Source of the DNA: Microbacterium sp. Leaf320
GTDB lineage: Bacteria > Actinomycetota > Actinomycetes > Actinomycetales > Microbacteriaceae
Reading direction: 5' to 3'
NCBI RefSeq assembly: GCF_001423485.1
Contig: NZ_LMOD01000004.1
Location: forward strand, 248,001 to 312,000
DNA length: 64,000 bases
The translations under genes and the position numbers were made by a program. Each line of letters opens with the position of its first letter. Within the stretch, counting starts at the first letter, position 1. Positions 52,022 through 59,197 of the stretch are shown piece after piece. Under the pieces are notes generated by a model, which did no database searches, was not told the origin of the DNA, and was given only the letters and a program-made list of their open reading frames with translations.

Positions 52022-53444
52022 CGATCGGCCTTTCCACGGGCAGTGAGTAGTACTGCGTTCGCGATGTCGCGGCGACCGCCGCGGCGAGAGTCACTGTACC
52101 AACGCGCCCCATGAAGATGGTGGTCGCGAGCACGTATGAACCGGCATCGGGGAGCTCGGCGGTGAGACCGGTCGAGAGACCGACGGTGGCGAAGGCCGAG
52201 ATGACGTCGAAGAGGACGTGGCTGATGTCGGCCTTGGTGATCTGGGCGATGATGATCGTCGAGAGCGCGACGATGGTGGCGCCCCACGCCACGACACTGA
52301 GCGCGACGCGCTGCACATCGCTCGGGATCCGCCGGCCGAAGGCCTCGACCGACTGGCGACCCTTCGCCTCCGACCACACGGCGATGGCGAGCACGGCCAG
52401 GGTGGTCACCTTGATACCGCCGGCGGTCGACGCCGAGCCGCCGCCGACGAACATGAGCATGCTCGCCGCGAGCAGAGACGAGCCGTTCAGATCGTCCATC
52501 TCGATGACGTTGAAGCCGCCCGAGCGAGTCATCGCCGAGAGGAAGAACGCCTGGAAGGTCGTATCCGCGGCATCCATCGAGCCGAAGGTCTTCGGGTTGG
52601 CGTACTCGAGGATCAGGAACACCGCGGCGCCGAGCACGAACAGCAGCACCGTGGTGACCAGGGTGAGCTTGGTGTGCAGCGACCACTTCTTCACGTGCCA
52701 GACGTGCTTGGCCAGCGTGTAGATCACCGGGAACCCGATGCTGCCGAGGAACACTCCCACCATCAGTAGCGTGAGAACAAGGTAGTCGTCGGCGAACACG
52801 GCGACGCCGCCGGCGTTCGGCGCGAAGCCCGTGTTGGTGAACGCCATCGCGGCGAAGTAGGGCGCCTCCCAGAGCGCGGCGATCGGCTCGACTCCGGCCA
52901 TCACGAGTGCGGGGTAGAGCAGGATCGCCAGCGCGCCCTCGATGATCAGAGCCGAGACTGCGACGGTCGTGAGCAGTTGTCCGACCTCGCCGAGGCGCAC
53001 GGTCTGGCTCTCATTGACCACGCCGCCGTGCGCGCGAAGCGGGTTCGTGTCTCCGGCAGCGAGGAGCTTGGCACGCAGCCCCAGTCGTTTCGAGATCAGC
53101 ATGCCCATCAGCGAGGCGAGAGTGAGCACCCCGAGGGCGCCGATGTTCACGCCGATGAAGATCAGCACGTGGCCGAAAGGCGACCAGTACGTCGCCATGT
53201 CGACGGTCGCGAGCCCCGTGACGCAGATGGTCGAGACTGCGGTGAACAGGGCGTCGGCGAGGGGCGTGACCTCGCGCGTCGCCGATGCGATGGGCAGCGA
53301 GAGCAGCACGGTGAAGACGAGGATCAGGAGGGCGAAGATCACGATCGCGAAGCGCGAGGGCGACGACGTGATGATGTGCTTGCCCCAGGACGCCGCGTTC
53401 TGAAGCCGCTGTCGAGGTGACGACGCCGAAACGATGCCCGACAT
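52014..53444 (-). CDS. ktrB: potassium uptake membrane subunit KtrB (TrkH family)
   Basis: A 476-residue K+ transporter with four pore repeats. Their selectivity-filter glycines are visible in order: STICVTGLATVD, MAFTNTGFAPN, AMTRSGGFNV and SAFATVGLSTG. Between them lie the outer and inner helices. It forms a dimeric channel gated by the KtrA ring. The ATG at 53444 follows AAGGGGGACTCG; an in-frame start at 53477 has a polar, less likely N-terminus. It diverges from an ArsR-type regulator that may or may not control it. Confidence 0.92.
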   Translation of the reverse strand: MSGIVSASSPRQRLQNAASWGKHIITSSPSRFAIVIFALLILVFTVLLSLPIASATREVTPLADALFTAVSTICVTGLATVDMATYWSPFGHVLIFIGVNIGALGVLTLASLMGMLISKRLGLRAKLLAAGDTNPLRAHGGVVNESQTVRLGEVGQLLTTVAVSALIIEGALAILLYPALVMAGVEPIAALWEAPYFAAMAFTNTGFAPNAGGVAVFADDYLVLTLLMVGVFLGSIGFPVIYTLAKHVWHVKKWSLHTKLTLVTTVLLFVLGAAVFLILEYANPKTFGSMDAADTTFQAFFLSAMTRSGGFNVIEMDDLNGSSLLAASMLMFVGGGSASTAGGIKVTTLAVLAIAVWSEAKGRQSVEAFGRRIPSDVQRVALSVVAWGATIVALSTIIIAQITKADISHVLFDVISAFATVGLSTGLTAELPDAGSYVLATTIFMGRVGTVTLAAAVAATSRTQYYSLPVERPIVG

Positions 53445-53536
53445 CGAGTCCCCCTTCGCTTTCCCATCGCCACGCACCGCGGCTGCACGACGTCGATCGC
53501 CGAGCCTTCGTCATGGTACTCCGTGCCGGGGACGAC

Positions 53537-53542
53537 TACCCT
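53537..53542 (+). promoter_or_regulatory. leaderless -10 element of the ArsR-family gene
   Basis: TACCCT followed by 6 nt (GATCAC) and the ATG at 53549. It selects this start over the earlier in-frame ATG at 53417, which overlaps ktrB. Confidence 0.5.
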
Positions 53543-53548
53543 GATCAC

Positions 53549-53965
53549 ATGACGGACATCTTCGACGTGATCGCAGACGGTACGAGGCGAGACATCCTCC
53601 AGCTCCTCCTGCGTCGCACCACCGAAGGGGACGCCGGAACGAGCGTCAGCCAGATCGTCGCCGATCTGGGCATCAGTCAGCCCACCGTCTCGAAGCATCT
53701 GAAGGTGCTCCGAGAGGCGGAACTCGTCAGTGTGCGAGAAGACGGTCAGCGTCGCTTCTACAGCCTCGCCGTCGAGCCTCTCGGGGTCGTCGATGACTGG
53801 CTCGTGCCGTTCCTGATGGACGCGTACGGTGACGACGCGCCCGACATCGACTACCCGGGACAGCCCTTGCCCGGCAGTGCTGCGCATGCCGCCGAGGTCG
53901 TCGGTCGTGCAGCCGCATCCGCGAAGCACGTCGTCGAGACCGCGCTCAAGCGTCTCGGCGCCTGA
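53549..53965 (+). CDS. ArsR family winged-helix regulator
   Basis: A 138-residue regulator: FDVIADGTRRDILQLLLRR, the recognition helix in ISQPTVSKHLKVLREAELV, and the wing VREDGQRRFYSLA. It lacks the metal-binding cysteines of CmtR/SmtB and resembles SdpR-like, non-metal ArsR proteins. The C-terminal about 55 residues are an Ala/Asp-rich extension. It diverges from ktrB with 104 bp between start codons. A terminator hairpin follows. Its target and signal are unknown. Confidence 0.85.
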   Translation: MTDIFDVIADGTRRDILQLLLRRTTEGDAGTSVSQIVADLGISQPTVSKHLKVLREAELVSVREDGQRRFYSLAVEPLGVVDDWLVPFLMDAYGDDAPDIDYPGQPLPGSAAHAAEVVGRAAASAKHVVETALKRLGA

Positions 53966-53985
53966 CAGCGATTGCAGACACACGT

Positions 53986-54021
53986 CGCCCCTGACGATCG
54001 GGGGGCGTGTCGTCAGGGGCG
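53986..54021 (+). terminator. terminator hairpin after the ArsR gene
   Basis: CGCCCCTGACGA (53986-53997) pairs perfectly with TCGTCAGGGGCG (54010-54021), 12 bp, 20 nt after the stop. Confidence 0.7.
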
Positions 54022-54162
54022 AAGCCGCGGGCCCCAGCCCGCGTGGACTCGGATGGTGCCATCGTGAGTCGTGGGATCACTTTCTCAGAGCATTCTGAGC
54101 GGATCCGGCATACATCCTATGTCTCGGCTGAGACTCCAGAGCCGGTCCGGCGGAACGCGGGC

Positions 54163-54987
54163 TCAGCGCCGTGCCCCCCTGCGTCGGAACACCCACGTCC
54201 CCCACAGCACCGCGCACACCAGGATCGCCAGGCACCACCCGATCGCCCAGAACGGCGCCGTTCCCATCGGTGCGTGCGTGAGCAGGCCGCGGATGGTGTC
54301 GACGATCGGAGTGATCGGCTGATTCGCCGCGACGGGCTGCAACCACGACGGCATGCTCGCGACCGGGACGAAGGCGCTGGACAGGTAGGGGATGAAGAGC
54401 AGGATGAACCCGTAGCCGTTCGCGCCCTCGGGGGTACCGGCGGCGAGCCCGATCGCCGCGAAGAGATAGGTGATCGCGAGAATGTAGAGCGCGATCAGTC
54501 CTGCCAGAGCGATCCACTCTGCGAATGACGCGTCAGGGCGGAAGCCGACGAGGATGCCGACCGCGATGACGATCGCCGTCGCGACGAGGTTGCGCAGCAG
54601 ACTCGCCACCACGTGTCCGGTGAGCACTGCGCTCGCGCGCAACGGCATGGTGCGGAAGCGGTCGATGATGCCCGTGCGCATATCGTTCGCGACGTACACG
54701 GCGGTCGATGAGGCGCCGAAGCCGGCGCACGTGAGGATGATGCCGGGCACGACGTAGTCGACGTAGCCACCGGACGGGTCGATCGCGCCGCCGAAGACCC
54801 ACGTGAACATCAGCATGAGCATCACAGGGAGCAGAACTGCCATCAGCAGCGATTCGCCGTCGCGCAGGGAATGGCGCAGGCTCCGCCCCACGAAGACGCT
54901 TTCGGCGGTCAGTCCGCGAAGTCGCGGTCGAGGTGCCGGAAGCGGTGCGGGGCCGTTCGTGTCCGCGACTGCGGCCGTGGCGTTCAT
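54163..54987 (-). CDS. ABC-2 type exporter permease, DrrB-like
   Basis: A 274-residue permease with six transmembrane helices. The signature region is VLTGHVVASLLRNLVATAIV, and earlier RTGIIDRFRTMPL lies in the cytoplasmic loop that contacts the ATPase; both are typical of the daunorubicin-resistance DrrB family. The ATG at 54987 overlaps the ATPase stop (ATGA). Together they would export a lipophilic drug or lipid. The unit is divergent from a TetR repressor that probably controls it. Confidence 0.9.
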   Translation of the reverse strand: MNATAAVADTNGPAPLPAPRPRLRGLTAESVFVGRSLRHSLRDGESLLMAVLLPVMLMLMFTWVFGGAIDPSGGYVDYVVPGIILTCAGFGASSTAVYVANDMRTGIIDRFRTMPLRASAVLTGHVVASLLRNLVATAIVIAVGILVGFRPDASFAEWIALAGLIALYILAITYLFAAIGLAAGTPEGANGYGFILLFIPYLSSAFVPVASMPSWLQPVAANQPITPIVDTIRGLLTHAPMGTAPFWAIGWCLAILVCAVLWGTWVFRRRGARR

Positions 54988-55865
54988 GCGCGCTCCTCGC
55001 TGACGCTCGATGTCGTGACCGCGAGGAAGACGTCGTCGAGGGTCGGCCGTCGGAGGGTCACGACACCGTCCTCGCCGTCCTGGTCGAGCTGATCGAGCGC
55101 TCGGCGGAGGTCCGCGACGCCTCCGTCCGTGGGTATCTCGCGGACCAGATTCCCCTCGCGATCGTGCAGTTCGACGGTGTCGCCTCCGATGCGTGACTTG
55201 AGTTCAGTCGGCGTGCCGAGAGCGGCGATCCGTCCGTCGTGCAGCACGGCGATCCGGTCGGCGAGCTGGTCGGCCTCCTCCAGATACTGGGTGGTGAGGA
55301 AGACCGTCGTCCCCGCGGCGGCGATCGTGCGGATGAGATCCCAGAGGTCGCGTCGACTGCGGGTGTCCAGACCCGTGGTCGGCTCATCGAGGAACAGCAC
55401 CTCGGGCGTGACGACGAAGCTCACGGCGAGATCGAGGCGGCGACGCATGCCGCCGGAGAACGTGCGCACCACGCGCGTCGAGGACTCCATCAGATCGAAG
55501 CGTGCGATGAGCTCGGCGGCTCGCCGTGCGGAGTCGGCGCGGCTGAGGCCGGACAGGCGCGCGAACATCACGACGTTCTCCATCCCGGTCAGTGCGTCGT
55601 CGACGGCGGCGGATTGTCCGGTGAGGCTGATTCTGCGTTGGACCTCCGAAGGCTGGGTCTTCGTATCGAACCCGGCCACGTGAGCCGTTCCCGCGTCTGC
55701 CGTGGTCAGCGTCGTAAGGATGCTGATCGTGGTGGTCTTGCCCGCCCCGTTAGGTCCGAGCAGTGCGAAGACCTCACCCCGAGAGACCGAGAAGTCGAGG
55801 TCGTCGACGACTCGCTTCCTGCCGAAGGCCTTGCGCAGCCCTCGTACCTCAATCGCCTGAGCCAT
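54984..55865 (-). CDS. ABC exporter ATPase, DrrA-like
   Basis: A 293-residue ATPase. Walker A is GPNGAGKTTTIS (about 39), the signature TFSGGMRRRLDLA, Walker B VLFLDEPTTGLD, and the switch region TTQYLEEAD. The C-terminal about 80 residues (TLRRPTLDDVFLAVTTSS) are the DrrA extension that binds the permease. The ATG at 55865 follows GAAGGGAACGG; an upstream in-frame start at 55943 would lie in the operator region. Expression is probably repressed by the TetR protein at 55979. Confidence 0.92.
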   Translation of the reverse strand: MAQAIEVRGLRKAFGRKRVVDDLDFSVSRGEVFALLGPNGAGKTTTISILTTLTTADAGTAHVAGFDTKTQPSEVQRRISLTGQSAAVDDALTGMENVVMFARLSGLSRADSARRAAELIARFDLMESSTRVVRTFSGGMRRRLDLAVSFVVTPEVLFLDEPTTGLDTRSRRDLWDLIRTIAAAGTTVFLTTQYLEEADQLADRIAVLHDGRIAALGTPTELKSRIGGDTVELHDREGNLVREIPTDGGVADLRRALDQLDQDGEDGVVTLRRPTLDDVFLAVTTSSVSEERA

Positions 55866-55924
55866 CAGTCCGTTCCCTTCTGAGCGCCTATGAGTGGTGC
55901 CGAAACTGTGTGCGTCGTACGCAA

Positions 55925-55972
55925 CTGTGTATGACGGTAACACACTGTTTACGTCATAAACAGAAGTAGGAT
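55925..55972. promoter_or_regulatory. paired TetR operators and leaderless promoter of the drrAB-tetR region
   Basis: CTGTTTA-CGTCA-TAAACAG (55945-55963) is a perfect 7-bp-arm palindrome. A related, degenerate 19-mer starting CTGTGTATGACGG lies at 55925-55943, exactly 20 bp upstream. TAGGAT at 55967-55972 is 6 nt before the tetR ATG. The gap also holds TGCGT-CGT-ACGCA (55911-55923). A TetR dimer pair here could repress both directions. Confidence 0.7.
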
Positions 55973-55978
55973 GATCGG

Positions 55979-56911
55979 ATGACTGAGATCGAGCCTCCGG
56001 AGCTGCCGCGCGGCATCGCTCTCGCTTGGGGCGTCGCGGCCAGTCCGCAGCGCGGCCCCAAACGCGAGATGAGCGTGGAGCGGATAGTCGACGCCGCTGT
56101 CGAGCTGGCGGACGCTGAGGGGATCGGCGCGGTGTCGATGGCTGCTGTGGCGGCGGCGCTCGGTTTCACTCCGATGTCCCTCTATCGCTATGTCAGCGCG
56201 AAGGACGACCTTCTGCTTCTCATGCAGGAGCAGGCCACCGGGCTGCCCCCGGAATCCATCCGCGAGCACAGCCATTGGCGGGACCGGCTGCTCGCGCTGT
56301 ATGCCGAGCAGGTGCTTCTCTATCTGCGGCATCCCTGGATGCTGTCGCTGCCGATCAACGGCTCACCGATCACTCCGAACAGCTCCGCGTGGCTGGATGC
56401 GAGCCTGGAGGCGCTCGAGGGCACCCCGCTCTCCGCAGACGAGCGTATGGCCGTGGCGCTTGCCGTGACCGGCGATGCGCGCTGGTGCGGGATCGTGCAG
56501 GCCGGATACACCGAGCAGTCCCGCGGCAGTGGACTCTCGCCCGACGAGGTGGCGGTGCGCGAATCCGAGCTGTATGACCGGGTGATCACGGCGGATGAGT
56601 TCCCCGCCCTCCGCCGAGCGATCGACTCAGGAGTCTTCACGTCGCCCGACGATCCCTTCCGGTTCGGCATGGAACGCGTCCTCGACGGAGTCTCCTCGTA
56701 CATCGATTCGCTCGACCATGGTGGTGCGCGCGAACCAGTCACCGATTGGATCGCGATCGAGCCGGCCGAGCTCGCGGGTGACCGGCGCCTCAAGGAAGCG
56801 CAGAAGGCCGTGCGCGAGGCCGAGAAGGCGTTGCGAACGGCGCGCAGAGTCGAGAGACAGGCGCTGCGCGAGGCGCGTGAGCGGGTCGCGAAGCCCGCGA
56901 AGACCGTCTGA
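55979..56911 (+). CDS. TetR family repressor
   Basis: A 310-residue regulator with the N-terminal helix-turn-helix (EMSVERIVDAAVELADAEG, then MAAVAAALGFTPMSLYRYV) and a TetR_C-like ligand domain in the middle. It is about 100 residues longer than a usual TetR protein. The last 50 residues form a basic, Ala/Arg/Glu-rich helix (KAVREAEKALRTARRVERQA), an odd extension that may be a coiled coil. It diverges from the ABC-2 exporter and shares paired operators with it, the classic arrangement for an inducible drug pump. Confidence 0.88.
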   Translation: MTEIEPPELPRGIALAWGVAASPQRGPKREMSVERIVDAAVELADAEGIGAVSMAAVAAALGFTPMSLYRYVSAKDDLLLLMQEQATGLPPESIREHSHWRDRLLALYAEQVLLYLRHPWMLSLPINGSPITPNSSAWLDASLEALEGTPLSADERMAVALAVTGDARWCGIVQAGYTEQSRGSGLSPDEVAVRESELYDRVITADEFPALRRAIDSGVFTSPDDPFRFGMERVLDGVSSYIDSLDHGGAREPVTDWIAIEPAELAGDRRLKEAQKAVREAEKALRTARRVERQALREARERVAKPAKTV

Positions 56912-57001
56912 GCCCGCGGTGAGCGTCTGACGCGCAGCATCCGGCTGGCTGCCGGCGTGCATGTGATCGAGCATCCCCACTGATCACACAGGCCACATGG
57001 G

Positions 57002-57031
57002 TTTACACGCGTCCCAGGTTCCCCATAGAGT
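57002..57031 (+). promoter_or_regulatory. sigma70-type promoter of the HTH gene
   Basis: TTTACA (57002-57007), an 18-nt spacer, and TAGAGT (57026-57031). The expected transcript has a short leader with AAAGGGG before the ATG at 57060. Confidence 0.55.
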
Positions 57032-57059
57032 GTGCACAATCGAGAAAGGGGTACGTGGG

Positions 57060-57251
57060 ATGCCCGAGGTTCCTGATGTCCGGTTCCTTACGGTGGCTGA
57101 GGTCGCCGAGCTCATGCGCGTGTCGAAGATGACCGTCTATCGGATGGTGCACGCTGGGGAGCTGCCTGCCATCCGCTTCGGCCGCAGTTTCCGGGTTCCG
57201 GAGTCCGCGGTCGCCGACGCGCTGCAGCGCCCCATCGCCGACGTGGGCTGA
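57060..57251 (+). CDS. excisionase-type helix-turn-helix protein (MerR-like, actinobacterial)
   Basis: A 63-residue single-domain DNA-binding protein: FLTVAEVAELMRVSKMTVYR, then MVHAGELPAIRFGRSFRVPE. This is the helix_turn_helix_17/excisionase fold. Very similar small proteins are conserved in actinobacteria next to the bS22 gene, as here, so it is chromosomal housekeeping rather than phage. The ATG at 57060 follows AAAGGGGTACGTGG. An in-frame ATG at 56997 lies upstream of the promoter. Its targets are unknown. Confidence 0.82.
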   Translation: MPEVPDVRFLTVAEVAELMRVSKMTVYRMVHAGELPAIRFGRSFRVPESAVADALQRPIADVG

Positions 57252-57303
57252 CCCCTCGGCGACGGTCTCGCAGAGGCGTGCAGCAGGAGCTCCACGATTT
57301 GCT

Positions 57304-57363
57304 AGACTGATCCGAGGCATTTTTCCGTGCCCGTACCCGGGTGTCTGTCACCGACGACACCCA
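57304..57363 (+). promoter_or_regulatory. promoter and leader hairpin of the bS22 gene
   Basis: TAGACT (57304-57309) is a -10 candidate. The leader contains GGGTGTC (57340-57346) pairing with GACACCC (57357-57363). Ribosomal-protein leaders often carry autoregulatory structures, but no such role is proven here. Confidence 0.45.
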
Positions 57364-57386
57364 GCCACTGACTTAGCGAGGTTTCC

Positions 57387-57485
57387 GTGGGTTCTGTCAT
57401 CAAGAAGCGCCGCAAGCGCATGGCGAAGAAGAAGCACCGCAAGCTGCTTCGTAAGACTCGCCACCAGCGTCGCAACAAGAAGTAA
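57387..57485 (+). CDS. 30S ribosomal protein bS22 (AURKAIP1/COX24-domain, 32 residues)
   Basis: A 32-residue, extremely basic protein beginning MGSVIKKRRKRMAKKKHRK and ending RRNKK. It matches the actinobacterial small ribosomal protein bS22, which sits at the decoding centre of the 30S subunit. The start is a GTG at 57387 with GCGAGG upstream, and the stop is TAA. It is easily missed by gene callers because of its size. A terminator follows 13 nt later. Confidence 0.93.
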   Translation: MGSVIKKRRKRMAKKKHRKLLRKTRHQRRNKK

Positions 57486-57498
57486 GCGACCAGACACG

Positions 57499-57522
57499 AG
57501 CGCCTGTCTCCGGACGGGCGCT
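57499..57522 (+). terminator. terminator hairpin after bS22
   Basis: AGCGCCTGTC (57499-57508) pairs with GACGGGCGCT (57513-57522) with one T-G wobble and a TCCG loop, followed by TTTGTGTCT. Confidence 0.75.
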
Positions 57523-57566
57523 TTGTGTCTCTACCCCCGGTTTCCCACTCGTCGCAGGAGCATGCC

Positions 57567-57869
57567 ATGAAGTCGATCACCGTCACCGAGCTCGCCGAGC
57601 GCTCGAACACACCGCTCATCGACGTCCGCGAGGTCGATGAGTTCGCCGCGGGGCACGTCCCGGGAGCCGTGAACATCCCGATGTCCGAGATCGGCAATCG
57701 GCTCGAAGAGCTTCCGTCCGAGTCGTTCGACGTGATCTGCCAGGCGGGTGGCCGTTCGGCTCGCGTCGTCGAGGCGCTCGAGTCCCGCGGCTACGACGCG
57801 ACGAACGTCGAAGGCGGAACGGGCGAGTGGATCGCGCAGGGGCGCTCGGTCGAGGTGCCGTCGGCGTGA
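57567..57869 (+). CDS. rhodanese-like domain protein
   Basis: A 100-residue single-domain rhodanese. The family blocks are PLIDVREVDEFAAGHVPGAV and the active-site loop VICQAGGRSARVVEAL with the persulfide Cys (about 63). It would carry sulfane sulfur in the cytoplasm. The ATG at 57567 follows GCAGGAG. Its stop overlaps the start of the glutaredoxin-like gene, so the two thiol proteins are made together. Confidence 0.9.
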   Translation: MKSITVTELAERSNTPLIDVREVDEFAAGHVPGAVNIPMSEIGNRLEELPSESFDVICQAGGRSARVVEALESRGYDATNVEGGTGEWIAQGRSVEVPSA

Positions 57870-58156
57870 CCACGCTGACCCTCATCGGCAAGCCCGACTG
57901 CCATCTGTGCGACGTCGCCTCCGAGATCATCGACGCGGTGGTCGCCGAGCTTCCGGATGCCGCGGCTGAGCGCATCGAGATCGTCGAGGCATCGATCCAG
58001 GACGACCCCGCACTCTACGAGCTGTGGTGGGAGAAGATCCCCGTCGTGCTGATCGACGGCGACCTGCACGCTCACTGGCGGCTGTCCGCCGACCGGCTGC
58101 GTGAGGCTCTCGAAGAGGCCGTCCAGGAGGACGCGCTGGGAAAGGATTCGCGATGA
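57866..58156 (+). CDS. glutaredoxin family protein (DUF836-like)
   Basis: A 96-residue thioredoxin-fold protein: LTLIGKPDCHLCDVASEI has the CxxC motif (about 11-14), and EKIPVVLIDGDLHAHWRLS holds the cis-Pro and the C-terminal blocks. It belongs to the DUF836/glutaredoxin-like group. The GTG at 57866 overlaps the rhodanese stop (GTGA), and its own stop overlaps the next ATG. A redox partner role with the rhodanese is plausible but not shown. Confidence 0.85.
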   Translation: MTTLTLIGKPDCHLCDVASEIIDAVVAELPDAAAERIEIVEASIQDDPALYELWWEKIPVVLIDGDLHAHWRLSADRLREALEEAVQEDALGKDSR

Positions 58157-58452
58157 TCCGTCACGTCGTCACCTGGAAGCTGGCCGCAGAGGATGCCGGC
58201 GAGCGTGCCGAGCAGGCCGCAGAGGTCGCCCGTCGACTGAACGCCCTCGACGGCGTCGTGCCGCAGCTGCGCTCGATCTCGGCGGGCGCGAATGCCGCCT
58301 ACCCCGACGCAAACTGGGATGTCACACTCGTCGCGGACTTCGATTCGATCGCCGCGCTGGAGGAGTACCAGGTGCATCCGGCACACGAAGAGGTCGTCGC
58401 CTACGTGCGGTCGGTGGTCGCTTCGCGCGCCGCAGTCGACTTCGAGGTCTGA
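58153..58452 (+). CDS. Dabb (stress-responsive A/B barrel) domain protein
   Basis: A 99-residue dimeric alpha-beta barrel: IRHVVTWKLAAED at the start, LDGVVPQLRSISAG, and VHPAHEEVVAYVRSVV near the end. These match the Dabb family, which has varied or unknown roles. The ATG at 58153 overlaps the glutaredoxin-like stop (ATGA), making it the third gene of the thiol mini-operon. No catalytic residue can be named. Confidence 0.85.
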   Translation: MIRHVVTWKLAAEDAGERAEQAAEVARRLNALDGVVPQLRSISAGANAAYPDANWDVTLVADFDSIAALEEYQVHPAHEEVVAYVRSVVASRAAVDFEV

Positions 58453-58502
58453 GTCGACCCGCAGCTGTCGAGCTGTCGAGCTGACGGGACAGGGGCGGGA
58501 TC

Positions 58503-59126
58503 ATGGGGCAGATCACCTGGCGAGAGGTGTCCGTCGCGTGGGCGCAGGCGTCGGAGCTTGCGGGTTTCACCGAAGCGGATGTCGCTGCGATGGGGCAGGG
58601 ACAGCTCGATCGACTCCGTCAGCTCAGTGGCGACCGTGCCCGAGGCTTCCTCGCGGGCCGAGCACTGATCCGTGCACTCGTACAGCGCATCCGAGGCGGG
58701 GACGCGGTTCTGCTCGACAGTCGGTGTGACCGATGCGGCGGTGATCACGGCCGTCCGCGCTCGGCCGGGGTCTCGCTCAGCGTCAGCCATGCCGGTGATC
58801 TCGTCGTGGTCGCCGCGGCCGCCGGGATCATCCGGCTGGGTGTCGACGTCGAGCCTGAGGGCGCCGCCGGTCGCGTGAACGAGGTCGGGTCGTTGTTCCC
58901 TGACGGCGCGTCCCCCGACATCGCCGGGTGGACGCGCATCGAAGCCGCCGTCAAGGCGGATGGTCGAGGCTTCGAGGTCGATCCGAGCGCGGTGATGCTT
59001 CTCGAAGGGTCACCCGATATCCATCCGCGGGTGTGGTCCGCTGTGCTCCCCGGGGGCCCGGCCCGTATCGAGGTGGCAACGCTCGCCGGTCCCCCCGGCT
59101 ACGTGTTGAGTGCGGCAGTCGGCTGA
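58503..59126 (+). CDS. 4'-phosphopantetheinyl transferase, Sfp-like
   Basis: A 207-residue enzyme that attaches the phosphopantetheine arm of CoA to carrier-protein serines. Motifs are in order: SLSVSHAGDLVVVA, LGVDVEP (Mg-binding Asp) and WTRIEAAVKADGRG (the W-x-x-K/I-EA-x-x-K box, with Ile-Glu-Ala-Ala-Val-Lys). An RCDRCGGDHGRP segment matches the usual C-x-x-C-G-x-x-HG region. The ATG at 58503 follows GGGGCGGGATC. It converges with the M1 peptidase and peptide synthetase operon, whose carrier domain is the likely substrate. Confidence 0.88.
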   Translation: MGQITWREVSVAWAQASELAGFTEADVAAMGQGQLDRLRQLSGDRARGFLAGRALIRALVQRIRGGDAVLLDSRCDRCGGDHGRPRSAGVSLSVSHAGDLVVVAAAAGIIRLGVDVEPEGAAGRVNEVGSLFPDGASPDIAGWTRIEAAVKADGRGFEVDPSAVMLLEGSPDIHPRVWSAVLPGGPARIEVATLAGPPGYVLSAAVG

Positions 59127-59197
59127 CGCACGGTGCGGAGCGACCTCCGCGCCGTGTCAGTCGTGGGTGTGGCGCGCCCGTCGAATCGCAGTGCGGG

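Noticed and set aside
57060..57251. The small HTH protein as a phage or plasmid excisionase
   Set aside because: No integrase or attachment site is near, and its position beside bS22 with its own promoter fits a conserved chromosomal gene.
58463..58485. AGCTGTCG repeated before the phosphopantetheinyl transferase gene
   Set aside because: Two and a half copies of 8 bp; no clear hairpin or promoter.
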